Positions 27,662 to 36,308 of a DNA stretch of 64,000 nucleotides are shown here, piece after piece; the stretch's first letter is position 1; the number at the start of each line of letters is the position of its first letter. Below the pieces are notes generated by a model. It saw nothing but the letters and a program-made list of their open reading frames with translations. It ran no database searches and was not told the origin of the DNA. A program made the position numbers and the translations under genes. Origin of the DNA: Fictibacillus terranigra (GTDB lineage Bacteria; Bacillota; Bacilli; Bacillales; Fictibacillaceae); assembly GCF_030412265.1 (NCBI RefSeq), contig NZ_JAUHLN010000002.1, forward strand, positions 62,001-126,000. Direction: 5' to 3'.

Positions 27662-27839
27662 AGAAATTCATAGAGTTGAAACACTAACTATCCCTTGGTA
27701 CCAGACTTTAATTGTTAAAGGGTTCCAGGGGGTTCTATTTTAAAAAAAGAATACAATTCCCACAATTGAAATTTGATGATTTTCTACGATGGTCCTTTCT
27801 GGTTCAAAAGACAGGCTGTTTTTCGATAAGGGAATCGGC

Positions 27840-27845
27840 TATAAT
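27840..27845 (+). promoter_or_regulatory. candidate -10 box for sensor-kinase operon
   Basis: A perfect TATAAT stands 40 bases before the kinase ATG. A possible -35 is only GTTTTT at 16 bases' spacing, so an activator may be needed. No convincing terminator was found between 27662 and this site. Confidence 0.4.
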
Positions 27846-27884
27846 ATTCAAATAAAACTGAAATTTTAAGGGACGGAGGGAAAC

Positions 27885-29126
27885 ATGACTATATTTACTT
27901 TGCGTAATATAGTAAATGTTACTGTTTTACAGGAAATCCAGGAACGATTTTCAGAGGCTACAGGCTTTGCGGTCATCATCGCTGATGAGCTGGGTATACC
28001 TGTCACGAAACCCTCTAATTTCACCAGCTTTTGCACAAACATCCGTTCATCCGAACAGGGTTCCAAATGCTGCATCTTGTCTGACCGGAAAGTGGGGCAA
28101 CTGGCGGCACAACATGGGAAACCAATTGTCCATCATTGCCATGCCGGACTGGTGGATATTGCAGCACCCCTCGTCCTTGATGGCAGGCACTTGGGATCCG
28201 TTTTATGCGGACAAGTTTTAGTGGACGGACACGATGAACAGAGAATCGAACACATTCGTGACAATTTTAAGCAATTGCTGATTGATCAGGATTTTCTTCA
28301 GAAATATTTTGATGAAATCAAGTTTGTCAGTAAGAGGCGGATTGAAGCTGCAGCGGAAATGCTTCAGCTGGTTGCCAATTACATTATTGAAATAGGTGCC
28401 AATCATATGGCCGAACAAGAGCTGAATGAAAGAAACCTGAAGCTGGCCCAGGAGCAGCAACTTCGGACGCAATTGGAAAAACTCCTGCAGGAAACACAAC
28501 TAAAGGTCTTGCAATCACAGATCAATCCCCATTTTTTATTCAATACACTAAACACCATTTCCCGCCTTGCTTACCTTGAAAATGCAGAACAAACCCAGAA
28601 TGTTACCTACTCCCTGGCAAAAATCATGAGGTATAGCTTACGCAATAACGATCAGATGGTCACATTGAAAGAAGAATTGGACTATATCCAAAACTACGTA
28701 AACATACAACAATCCCGTTTCCGCAATCGAATCCATTATCATGAAAACATTGAAGTGAATGCCGAAGAAATCAGAATTCCTATTTTTACAATTCAACCCA
28801 TAATTGAAAACGCTATCATTCACGGGTTTGAATCCCATGAAAATGATATTGTGATTACTCTTCATTGTTTTCTAAAGGATCATCAGGTCCAAATTGATAT
28901 ATATGATACGGGGATAGGAATGTCTGAAGAAACATTAGCTTCATTATTTTCAAGACAAGGCAGGGAAAGGAACAGCCACACGACAGGGATTGGAATGAAT
29001 AACGTCCAAAAACGGCTGCAATATTATTTCGGGGAAGACAATGGTATTACAGGTGTTGAAAGCAAAATTGGGGCAGGTACAATTGTCCGGATTTCCATTC
29101 CCCATCCTGGAGGTGTTATAATTTGA
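27885..29126 (+). CDS. PocR-domain sensor histidine kinase
   Basis: A 413-residue soluble kinase. Residues ~10-165 form a PocR ligand-sensing domain rich in cysteine and histidine (SKCCILSDRK, IVHHCHAGLVDIAAPLVLDG). Next come a coiled-coil linker (~175-205) and a LytS-type kinase core with QINPHFLFNTLNTISRLAY (phospho-acceptor His), the N-box IIENAIIHGFE and a glycine-rich GIGMNNVQKRL. No membrane spans are present. PocR domains sense diols such as 1,2-propanediol in the Pdu/Cob systems, so this is the probable dehydratase-operon sensor. Its TGA overlaps the response-regulator start. Confidence 0.88.
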   Translation: MTIFTLRNIVNVTVLQEIQERFSEATGFAVIIADELGIPVTKPSNFTSFCTNIRSSEQGSKCCILSDRKVGQLAAQHGKPIVHHCHAGLVDIAAPLVLDGRHLGSVLCGQVLVDGHDEQRIEHIRDNFKQLLIDQDFLQKYFDEIKFVSKRRIEAAAEMLQLVANYIIEIGANHMAEQELNERNLKLAQEQQLRTQLEKLLQETQLKVLQSQINPHFLFNTLNTISRLAYLENAEQTQNVTYSLAKIMRYSLRNNDQMVTLKEELDYIQNYVNIQQSRFRNRIHYHENIEVNAEEIRIPIFTIQPIIENAIIHGFESHENDIVITLHCFLKDHQVQIDIYDTGIGMSEETLASLFSRQGRERNSHTTGIGMNNVQKRLQYYFGEDNGITGVESKIGAGTIVRISIPHPGGVII

Positions 29127-29896
29127 AGCTCATGATTGTAGATGATGAACCTCTTGAAAGGGAAGTCTTGATAATGATCATTAGAAAAGAACAACTTGGT
29201 GTAACCCAATTATTTGAGGCCCAAAACGGTTTGGACGCTGTAACGATTGCCAAGCAAAAACAAACGGATATCGTTCTAATGGATATAAAAATGCCGGTAA
29301 TGGATGGAATGGAAGCTGCCGGTATCATAAAAAATGAGGTCCCGGATTGCCGGGTCATTTTTCTTACTGCCTATGATGAACAGGAACTGTACGGTCGGAA
29401 TTTAACATCGCGGGCGGATGATTATTTATTAAAACCTGCTCATCCAAATGAAATTAAACAAACATTAGTTAAATATATACCAGAAGTAAAAAATTCAAAT
29501 CCGGGTACTTTGGAAACCATAGAAGTCTCTGGGAATGAAGATATTGATAAGGTGATGAAGTATATTAGGAACCATCTTCATTTGGATTTACATTTGGATA
29601 CTTTGGCTGAACTGGTGTATTTAAGCGGGCAATATCTCAGCCGGCTTTTTAAGCAGAAGACAGGATACACGATCACGCAGTACATAACAGCCTGCCGATT
29701 GGAAAGGGCTAAGCATTTCCTGATTTACAGCCAAAAAAATGTGATGGAAATCAGTGAAGAATGCGGTTTCTACGATTCGAATTATTTCGCCCGGGTATTT
29801 AAAAAATATGAAGGAATTTCGCCGACACAATTTCAACAGCAATCCCTCCTGTCAAAAAAGAAAAGAATGAACACATTTAGTAATTTTGTCATGTAA
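29123..29896 (+). CDS. AraC-type response regulator
   Basis: A 257-residue two-component regulator. The receiver domain starts LKLMIVDDEPLEREV, carries the phospho-accepting Asp in VLMDIKMPVMDG and ends with the conserved Lys of DDYLLKPA. The C-terminus has an AraC double helix-turn-helix (LAELVYLSGQYLSRLFKQKT and SEECGFYDSNYFARVFKKYE). Start is TTG 29123, eight bases from GGAGGTG. It is translationally coupled to the PocR kinase and presumably activates the dehydratase operon. Confidence 0.9.
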   Translation: MKLMIVDDEPLEREVLIMIIRKEQLGVTQLFEAQNGLDAVTIAKQKQTDIVLMDIKMPVMDGMEAAGIIKNEVPDCRVIFLTAYDEQELYGRNLTSRADDYLLKPAHPNEIKQTLVKYIPEVKNSNPGTLETIEVSGNEDIDKVMKYIRNHLHLDLHLDTLAELVYLSGQYLSRLFKQKTGYTITQYITACRLERAKHFLIYSQKNVMEISEECGFYDSNYFARVFKKYEGISPTQFQQQSLLSKKKRMNTFSNFVM

Positions 29897-30003
29897 AGTC
29901 CCAGCAATTCCTCCTTGTGGTTCTTTACACCTTTATTAACTATGAAGGACGTATATCCAGAACTGATATAAACAAATACGTATCAACAGGATTATGTGAG
30001 TAG

Positions 30004-30036
30004 AAAAAAGTTCTTGCTGCCGGCAAGAACTTTTTT
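30004..30036. terminator. strong bidirectional terminator
   Basis: AAAAAAGTTCTTGC (30004-30017) pairs with GCAAGAACTTTTTT (30023-30036) around a 5-base loop. It ends the kinase/regulator transcript. The rest of 29897-30447 shows no supported gene. Confidence 0.88.
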
Positions 30037-30447
30037 GACAGATTGATGGTTAGCTGGTTGTATAATTAAATGGAACTAGGAAGTAAGAACAAAAATTAGT
30101 GAAAAGCGATTGAATAAGGCGGATCCGTAGTTCCACATTCATACCGTGACGAACGAGTAAATAGGTTTTTAGATCATTCATTGAAGGAGGTGCAACGGCT
30201 ACAATGTCTTTTTTTCCACCTTTCTGAGAACATGAATCCGGTTATCCTCAAAAACCAAGTCAAGAAGCCTTAAATTTGATAATTCTTTTACTCGGATTCC
30301 AAACTATGTTCTAGGCTATAAATTATTTTATGGAGGGTTAGATTCATTATTTACATAGCGTGAGCTTCGCAAGATCTGAGATAAGTAAGCTTTTCTTTCC
30401 TAAAAAAGGGGAAAGTGTATCCTTTTAAAAAGACAGCGGGACAGAAC

Positions 30448-30489
30448 GAGACAAAAAGAGACAACCGTCTCGTTTTGTCTCTTTTTTTT
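30448..30489. promoter_or_regulatory. GAGAC inverted repeat: terminator and/or AcoR upstream activating site
   Basis: GAGACAAAAAGAGAC (30448-30462) and GTCTCGTTTTGTCTC (30467-30481) are a 15-bp inverted repeat with one mismatch and an AACC loop, followed by eight T. It looks like an intrinsic terminator. It also lies roughly 70-115 bases upstream of the predicted sigma-54 start, where an enhancer-binding protein such as AcoR would bind. Four GAGAC half sites are present. Confidence 0.55.
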
Positions 30490-30532
30490 GTTTTTCAAAT
30501 CAACAAATGCCCTTTTCTCAGGTTTTATAGGT

Positions 30533-30548
30533 TGGCATGAATCTTGCT
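30533..30548 (+). promoter_or_regulatory. sigma-54 (-24/-12) promoter of aco operon
   Basis: TTGGCATGAATCTTGCTA contains TGGCAT-N5-TTGCT, with GG at 30534-30535 and GC at 30546-30547, exactly 12 bases apart. It is 50 bases before acoA. Together with the sigma-54 activator gene acoR downstream this is a strong call. Confidence 0.9.
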
Positions 30549-30597
30549 ACATAATAAAGTGCAGTTTTTAAAACAAGAAAAGACAGGAGGATGACTT

Positions 30598-31593
30598 ATG
30601 GAAGCGACGCAAAGTCAAAACAAAGAGTCATTGACACGGGACAAAGCGCAGTGGATTTATCAAAAGATGCTGGAGATCCGAAAGTTTGAAGACAGGGTAC
30701 ATGAATTGTTCTCGCTCGGGAAATTGCCTGGATTCGTTCACCTTTATGCCGGGGAGGAAGCGGTGGCAGCGGGTGTTTGTGCGCACCTGTCAGACCATGA
30801 CAGCATTACGAGTACACACCGGGGGCACGGCCATTGTATTGCCAAGGAATGCGGATTAAACGGCATGATGGCTGAGATTTTTGGAAAAGTAACTGGGCTC
30901 TGCAAAGGAAAGGGCGGATCCATGCATATTGCTGATTTTGATAAGGGCATGCTTGGAGCCAATGGAATTGTTGGCGGTGGCTTTCCATTAGCCTGCGGAG
31001 CAGCTCTGACAGCCAAGTACAAAAAGACCAATAATGTAAGCGTTTGCTTTTTCGGTGATGGGGCCAACAACCAGGGAACGTTTCATGAGGGCATTAATTT
31101 AGCCGCAGTCTGGAAACTGCCGGTCGTTTTTGTGGCAGAAAACAATGGCTATGGTGAAGCCACACCCTTCTCCTATGCCTCAAGCTGCAAAACCATCGCA
31201 GACCGTGCGGCAGGCTACAACATTCCTGGTATTACCGTGGATGGAAAAGATGTTCTGGCTGTATACAAAGCGGCAGAAGAAGCAGTGGAACGGGCGCGGC
31301 GTGGCGAGGGACCAACATTAATTGAGTGTGTGACCTACCGCAATTATGGCCACTTTGAAGGAGATGCACAAACCTACAAGATCGAGCAGGACAAGAAAGA
31401 ACACAAAGAAACAAAAGATGCGATTGTCCAATTTAGAAAACATGTGCTGGAAAACGGCTTGTTTGCTGAAAATGAGCTGGCGGAAATGGAGAATGCGGTG
31501 GATCTGGCGATTGAAGAAGCGGTAAATTTCAGCGAAGGCAGTGAATACCCGGATGCATCCGATTTATTGAATGATGTATACGTAAGCTATTAA
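30598..31593 (+). CDS. acoA: acetoin dehydrogenase E1 component, alpha subunit
   Basis: A 331-residue thiamine-pyrophosphate-dependent E1 alpha subunit of the acetoin dehydrogenase complex, which splits acetoin into acetaldehyde and acetyl-CoA. The TPP motif runs from FFGDGANNQGTFHEGINLAA to VVFVAENN. THRGHGHCIAKECGL and KGKGGSMHI are conserved active-site loops. AGGAGG lies before ATG 30598. First gene of the sigma-54-controlled operon. Confidence 0.93.
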   Translation: MEATQSQNKESLTRDKAQWIYQKMLEIRKFEDRVHELFSLGKLPGFVHLYAGEEAVAAGVCAHLSDHDSITSTHRGHGHCIAKECGLNGMMAEIFGKVTGLCKGKGGSMHIADFDKGMLGANGIVGGGFPLACGAALTAKYKKTNNVSVCFFGDGANNQGTFHEGINLAAVWKLPVVFVAENNGYGEATPFSYASSCKTIADRAAGYNIPGITVDGKDVLAVYKAAEEAVERARRGEGPTLIECVTYRNYGHFEGDAQTYKIEQDKKEHKETKDAIVQFRKHVLENGLFAENELAEMENAVDLAIEEAVNFSEGSEYPDASDLLNDVYVSY

Positions 31594-31613
31594 ACAAAAA
31601 GGAGGCGACGAGA

Positions 31614-32645
31614 ATGGGAAGAACAATCAGTATGTCCGATGCAATTAATGAGGCGATGAAACTCGCGATGAGAAAAGATGAAAATGTACTGCTGCTTGGA
31701 GAAGACGTTGCCGGCGGTGCACAAGTAGACCATCTGCAGGATGATGAAGCCTGGGGCGGTGTGCTTGGAGTAACCAAAGGGCTCGTACAGGAATTTGGAA
31801 GAGAGCGGGTGCTGGATACACCGATTACAGAGGCCGGCTATGTCGGTGCAGCGATGGCTGCCGCATCGACTGGCCTTCGTCCGATTGCCGAGCTGATGTT
31901 TAACGACTTTATCGGCACATGCCTGGATCAGGTGCTCAATCAGGGGGCGAAGTTCCGCTACATGTTTGGCGGGAAAGCAAAGGTACCGATTACCATACGG
32001 ACGACACACGGAGCAGGCTTTCGGGCAGCAGCCCAGCATTCCCAAAGCCTGTATGCGTTGTTTACAGCCATTCCCGGTATTAAAGTGGTGGTTCCTTCCA
32101 CTCCTTATGATGCGAAAGGACTGCTCCTGAAGGCCATTGAAGATGATGATCCGGTCATCTTTTTTGAAGACAAGACGCTTTATAACATGACAGGAGACGT
32201 GCCGGAAGATTACTATACCATTCCATTCGGTGAGGCGGATATTAAACGAGAAGGAACCGACCTTACCATTGTGGCGATCGGCAAAATGGTTCAGGTCGCG
32301 CTGACAGCAGCTGACCAACTGGCATCAAAAGGAATACAGGCTGAGGTTGTGGATCCAAGGAGTCTATCGCCTCTTGATGAAAACACTATACTCGGATCCG
32401 TAGCCAAAACAAACCGCTTGGTGGTCATTGATGAAGCGAATCCGCGCTGCAGCATGGCAACAGACATTGCGGCACTCATTGCCGATAAAGGATTTGATTC
32501 ACTGGATGCTCCGATCAAGCGTGTCACGGCTCCTCATACACCGGTTCCATTTTCCCCTCCGCTGGAAGACCTTTACCTTCCGACACCGGAAAAAGTGGTG
32601 GCAGTGGTATCAGAATTACTGGGAGAAAACGCACTCAGCGTGTAA
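31614..32645 (+). CDS. acoB: acetoin dehydrogenase E1 component, beta subunit
   Basis: A 343-residue E1 beta subunit. LLLGEDVAGGAQVDHLQDDE, VLDTPITEAGYVGAAMAAAS and the C-terminal VVDPRSLSPLD are characteristic of transketolase-like beta chains. AGGAGG is eight bases before ATG 31614. It forms the heterotetrameric E1 with AcoA. Confidence 0.93.
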   Translation: MGRTISMSDAINEAMKLAMRKDENVLLLGEDVAGGAQVDHLQDDEAWGGVLGVTKGLVQEFGRERVLDTPITEAGYVGAAMAAASTGLRPIAELMFNDFIGTCLDQVLNQGAKFRYMFGGKAKVPITIRTTHGAGFRAAAQHSQSLYALFTAIPGIKVVVPSTPYDAKGLLLKAIEDDDPVIFFEDKTLYNMTGDVPEDYYTIPFGEADIKREGTDLTIVAIGKMVQVALTAADQLASKGIQAEVVDPRSLSPLDENTILGSVAKTNRLVVIDEANPRCSMATDIAALIADKGFDSLDAPIKRVTAPHTPVPFSPPLEDLYLPTPEKVVAVVSELLGENALSV

Positions 32646-32671
32646 CGATCAAGGAAGGGAGAGGAACGAAC

Positions 32672-33922
32672 ATGGCCATAAATGTTATCATGCCAAAGCT
32701 CGGTATGGCGATGAAAGAAGGAACCGTTTCCGTCTGGAACAAAAAAGTAGGCGATTCGGTACAAAAAGGAGAATTGATCGCCAGCATCAATTCTGAAAAA
32801 ATAGAAAAGGAAATTGAGTCGCCTGGAGAAGGAGTCCTTCTGGAGATTGCGGTAGAAGAGGGACAGGGCGTGCCACCTGGAACTCCGATCGCCTATATCG
32901 GGCAGCCGAATGAAACGATCGTAAAAAAAGAGGCCAGGGAAGAGGCCGCAGCCAGTATCTCCGCAGAGCCAAAGAGGCAAAACCCGGAGATAAAGCGGCA
33001 AGAAAAGGCAGATTCTCCTGCCACGTTACCCGCTGCCGTTGAAAAGGTCAGAATTTCGCCTGTTGCCAGAAAAATGGCTGCCCAGGCCAATCTGGACATT
33101 CAAAACCTGACGGGAACAGGGCCGGGAGGAAGGATTACAAAAGAAGATGTGCAAAAGGCACTGGAGACAAAATCGCAAATTTCGCGCCAAGAGCCGGCTG
33201 TTCTTACACAATACGAATCGCCAGCTTTGACGGAACAGCCATCAAGGCCATTGTCGGGTATGCGCAAGGTCATTGCCGAACGGATGCACAGAAGTCTTCT
33301 GAATACTGCCCAGCTGACCATCAACATGAAGGCGGATATTACCGAATTGAAAACGCTCCAGGCTCAAAGCGCTCAATCTGTGCAACGCAGGATTGGAGCG
33401 AAACTCACGTTGACTGATTTTATTGCCCGGGCGGTTGTATTATCGTTGCAAGAACACCCGGTGATGAATAGCACTTTACTGGAAAATTCCATCCGCGAAA
33501 GTGAAAACGTCCATCTTGGCATGGCGGTAGCACTTGAAAATGGTCTCGTTGTTCCGGTGATTAAACATGCGGAGTCACTTTCTCTGTCGCAGTTGTCCGC
33601 AGCCATCCGGACGGTGGCAGACCGAGCAAGAGAAGGGAAGCTCAGCAGTGAAGAGATGAAAGGTTCAACCTTTACGGTAACCAACCTTGGAGCGTATGGA
33701 GTAGAGCATTTTACCCCAATCCTGAACCCTCCGGAAAGCGGGATTCTAGGCATTGGAGCTACGGAAGACCAGCCAGTGTATAAAGGAGAACAGCTTGAAC
33801 GCCGCACCATTCTGCCGCTGAGCCTGACTTTTGATCACCGAATTGTGGATGGAGCGCCTGCTGCCGCTTTTTTAAAGACAATTAAACAGTATTTGGAAGA
33901 TCCGTTTGCAATTCTTGTATAG
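32672..33922 (+). CDS. acoC: acetoin dehydrogenase E2 (dihydrolipoamide acetyltransferase)
   Basis: A 416-residue E2. The N-terminal lipoyl domain has its lipoylated Lys43 in NSEKIEKEIESP. An E3/E1-binding domain follows at about residues 125-165 (ISPVARKMAAQANLDIQNLT, then GTGPGGRITKEDV). The C-terminal acyltransferase domain ends with the catalytic LTFDHRIVDGAPAAAFL. It transfers the acetyl group from lipoamide to CoA. An Ala/Glu/Lys-rich linker separates the domains. Confidence 0.93.
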   Translation: MAINVIMPKLGMAMKEGTVSVWNKKVGDSVQKGELIASINSEKIEKEIESPGEGVLLEIAVEEGQGVPPGTPIAYIGQPNETIVKKEAREEAAASISAEPKRQNPEIKRQEKADSPATLPAAVEKVRISPVARKMAAQANLDIQNLTGTGPGGRITKEDVQKALETKSQISRQEPAVLTQYESPALTEQPSRPLSGMRKVIAERMHRSLLNTAQLTINMKADITELKTLQAQSAQSVQRRIGAKLTLTDFIARAVVLSLQEHPVMNSTLLENSIRESENVHLGMAVALENGLVVPVIKHAESLSLSQLSAAIRTVADRAREGKLSSEEMKGSTFTVTNLGAYGVEHFTPILNPPESGILGIGATEDQPVYKGEQLERRTILPLSLTFDHRIVDGAPAAAFLKTIKQYLEDPFAILV

Positions 33923-33938
33923 AAAGAAGGTGGACTTG

Positions 33939-35321
33939 ATGGAAACAATCGCAGTGATCGGAGGCGGGCCTGCCGGGTACGTTGCTGCAATCACCGCAGC
34001 ACAGCAGGGGAAAGAGGTTATTCTGATCGATCAAGCAGCCTTGGGAGGTACCTGCTTAAATAAAGGCTGCATGCCAACAAAAACACTCCTGCAAAGCGCG
34101 GAAGTACTTGGGAAAATTCAGCATGCGGAAGAATTTGGCGTTTCAGTTTCCTCTGCAGAACCTGTGATTAACTGGGAGAAGGTACAGCAGCGCAAGAACT
34201 CGATTAAAGATCAACTAGTTTCGGGCATTCAATATTTGATGAAAAAGAACCAGGTGACCGTGATTTCTGGAAATGCCAGGTTTCTAACAGCGAACACGCT
34301 GCGGATCGATGAAAACAGCGGCTCTGAACGATTCATAGACTTTGAATCTTGCATCATAGCCGCAGGGGCGGAGCCAGCGGAGCTTCCTTTTGCGCAGTTT
34401 GATGGGGAATGGTTGCTTCACAGCGGCCAGGCGATGGAGCTCAAAACTATTCCCAAAACGCTCCTCATTGTTGGCGGGGGAGTGATAGGCTGCGAGTTTG
34501 CCAGCATTTACAGTCGGTTTGGAACAAAGGTAACGATGATCGAGATGGCAGATCAGCTGCTGCCAGGTGAAGACACAGACATTGCCGCTGTTCTTGAGGA
34601 ACGGCTGAGAACGGACGGTGTAGAAGTACATACGTCTGCCTCCTTAAAAAAGCTTGAGGCACATACGAAGACCGCCATTTATGAGGTTGATGGACAGCGG
34701 GTCGACATGAGTCCTGAAAAAGTGTTGGTTTCTGTGGGAAGGAAACCTCGTGTAACCGGTCTGGGCCTTGATGATATAGGCATAGTCACTGAAAAAGCCC
34801 GAATTCAGGCCAATGAGTACATGCAGACGAACCTGCCGCACATTTTTGCTGCAGGAGACGTAACAGGAGGAATTCAGCTTGCTCATGTGGCCTTTCATGA
34901 AGGGAAAGTGGCTGCATTGAATGCCTGCGGTCGTAACAGGAAAGTGAATTACAAAGCGGCACCACGATGTATTTATACCTCTCCGGAAATTGCCAGTGTC
35001 GGCTTGACACAGAGACAGGCAGAACAACAGTACGGGGACGTGCTAACAGGGGAGTTCTCTTTTGGTGCCAACGGAAAAGCACTGATTCTCAATGAGCCAT
35101 TCGGAAAGGTAAAAGTAGTGATTGATCCGCAGTACAATGAAGTGCTCGGCATTTCCATTGTCGGTCCGCGGGCGACTGAACTGATTGGGCAGGGAACGCT
35201 CATGCTTCACGGCGAGTTAACCGTGGACGTTCTTGAGGATTTTATCGCTGCCCATCCCACTCTGTCTGAGGCCATTTCAGAGGCGATTGCCAGTACGGTT
35301 GGCCAGGCGGTTCATGCTTGA
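33939..35321 (+). CDS. acoL: acetoin dehydrogenase E3 (dihydrolipoamide dehydrogenase)
   Basis: A 460-residue flavoprotein disulfide reductase. The FAD motif VIGGGPAGYVAA is followed by the redox disulfide GGTCLNKGCMPTK (Cys39/Cys44), the NAD motif VGGGVIGCEFASI, the FAD motif FAAGDVTGG and the C-terminal AAHPTLSE with the catalytic His. ATG 33939 has GAAGGTGG upstream; an earlier TTG at 33906 overlaps acoC and is less likely. It reoxidises the E2 lipoyl group with NAD+. Confidence 0.93.
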   Translation: METIAVIGGGPAGYVAAITAAQQGKEVILIDQAALGGTCLNKGCMPTKTLLQSAEVLGKIQHAEEFGVSVSSAEPVINWEKVQQRKNSIKDQLVSGIQYLMKKNQVTVISGNARFLTANTLRIDENSGSERFIDFESCIIAAGAEPAELPFAQFDGEWLLHSGQAMELKTIPKTLLIVGGGVIGCEFASIYSRFGTKVTMIEMADQLLPGEDTDIAAVLEERLRTDGVEVHTSASLKKLEAHTKTAIYEVDGQRVDMSPEKVLVSVGRKPRVTGLGLDDIGIVTEKARIQANEYMQTNLPHIFAAGDVTGGIQLAHVAFHEGKVAALNACGRNRKVNYKAAPRCIYTSPEIASVGLTQRQAEQQYGDVLTGEFSFGANGKALILNEPFGKVKVVIDPQYNEVLGISIVGPRATELIGQGTLMLHGELTVDVLEDFIAAHPTLSEAISEAIASTVGQAVHA

Positions 35322-35348
35322 TTTAAAACGGAAGAGAGGAAGAAAAGC

Positions 35349-36122
35349 ATGAAGGAATTAAAAACAGCGATCGTTACAGGATCCGGCCAGGGCATTGGGC
35401 GAGCCATTGCATTACGTCTGGCAAGTGACGGGTTTAACGTAGTAATCAATGATGTTGACCAGGTGAAGGCAGAAAGCGTCTCAGGGGAAATTGAGCGTCT
35501 TGGGAGAAAAAGTCTCGCCGTTAAAGCGGATGTCAGCAACAGGGACGAAGTATTCGAAATCGTATCACAGGCTCAAGAGGCGTTCGGCAGTGTGGATGTC
35601 ATGGTTTCTAATGCAGGGATCGCCCAGGTCAAGCCCCTGCTCGAGGTAACCAAAGAAGATTTGGAGCGCATTTTTAATGTGAATGTGTTTGGTGTGCTGT
35701 ACGGATTGCAGGCAGCCGCAGAGCAGATGAAAAAACAACAGAGCGGCAAAATTATCAGCGCCTGCAGCATCGCCGGTTATAAAGGGTTTAGCCTCCTCGG
35801 TGTGTATTCAGCCACCAAATTTGCGGTCAGGGGACTGACACAAGCGGCTGCTCAAGAACTGGCACAGTTTGGGATTACGGTAAACGCGTATTGTCCCGGC
35901 ATTGTCGGAACACAGATGTGGGAACATATTGATGAACGTATGGCAGAGTATATGGATTTAAAAAGAGGGGAAGCGTTCAGGCAGTTTTCTGAGGGAATTG
36001 CCCTGGGCCGTCCAGAAAAACCGGAGGATGTCGCACAATTTGTCTCTTATCTGGCCTCCGATGATTCCAACTACATGACCGGCCAATCCATCATGATTGA
36101 TGGCGGTGTCGTTTTTTCCTGA
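35349..36122 (+). CDS. butA: acetoin reductase / butanediol dehydrogenase (SDR)
   Basis: A 257-residue short-chain dehydrogenase with the cofactor loop [16 protein letters not shown] at [13 protein letters not shown], catalytic [20 protein letters not shown] (YxxxK) and C-terminal [14 protein letters not shown]. This matches meso-butanediol dehydrogenases/acetoin reductases. It follows acoL by 27 bases, so 2,3-butanediol could be oxidised to acetoin and fed straight into the complex. The canonical Bacillus subtilis operon does not carry this gene at this place. The symbol is a best guess (budC is the alternative). Confidence 0.87.
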   Translation: MKELKTAIVTGSGQGIGRAIALRLASDGFNVVINDVDQVKAESVSGEIERLGRKSLAVKADVSNRDEVFEIVSQAQEAFGSVDVMVSNAGIAQVKPLLEVTKEDLERIFNVNVFGVLYGLQAAAEQMKKQQSGKIISACSIAGYKGFSLLGVYSATKFAVRGLTQAAAQELAQFGITVNAYCPGIVGTQMWEHIDERMAEYMDLKRGEAFRQFSEGIALGRPEKPEDVAQFVSYLASDDSNYMTGQSIMIDGGVVFS

Positions 36123-36155
36123 AAGAAACACAAAGGATCATCAGCTTCGCTTACG

Positions 36156-36181
36156 GGCACGGCATTTGCGTGCCTTTTTTT
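36156..36181 (+). terminator. terminator of aco operon
   Basis: GGCACG (36156-36161) and CGTGCC (36169-36174) pair around a 7-base loop, followed by TTTTTTT. Confidence 0.85.
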
Positions 36182-36188
36182 ATGCGGA

Positions 36189-36217
36189 TTGTAAGCGTTT
36201 TAAATCTCCGATATAAT
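36189..36217 (+). promoter_or_regulatory. sigma-A promoter of acoR with overlapping cre
   Basis: TTGTAA (36189-36194), 17-base spacer, TATAAT (36212-36217). The cre-like TTGTAAGCGTTTTAA (36189-36203) covers the -35 box and fits the CcpA consensus except one position. Glucose repression of acoR through CcpA follows as an inference and matches known aco control in Bacillus. Confidence 0.82.
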
Positions 36218-36308
36218 AAGAAAAAACAGACAGAAAATTCTAAAATATGATGTTGGTTGTTGGACAAGCTTTGTTTTCCACACTCTTAATAGGATAGAGG
36301 AGGTCAAA

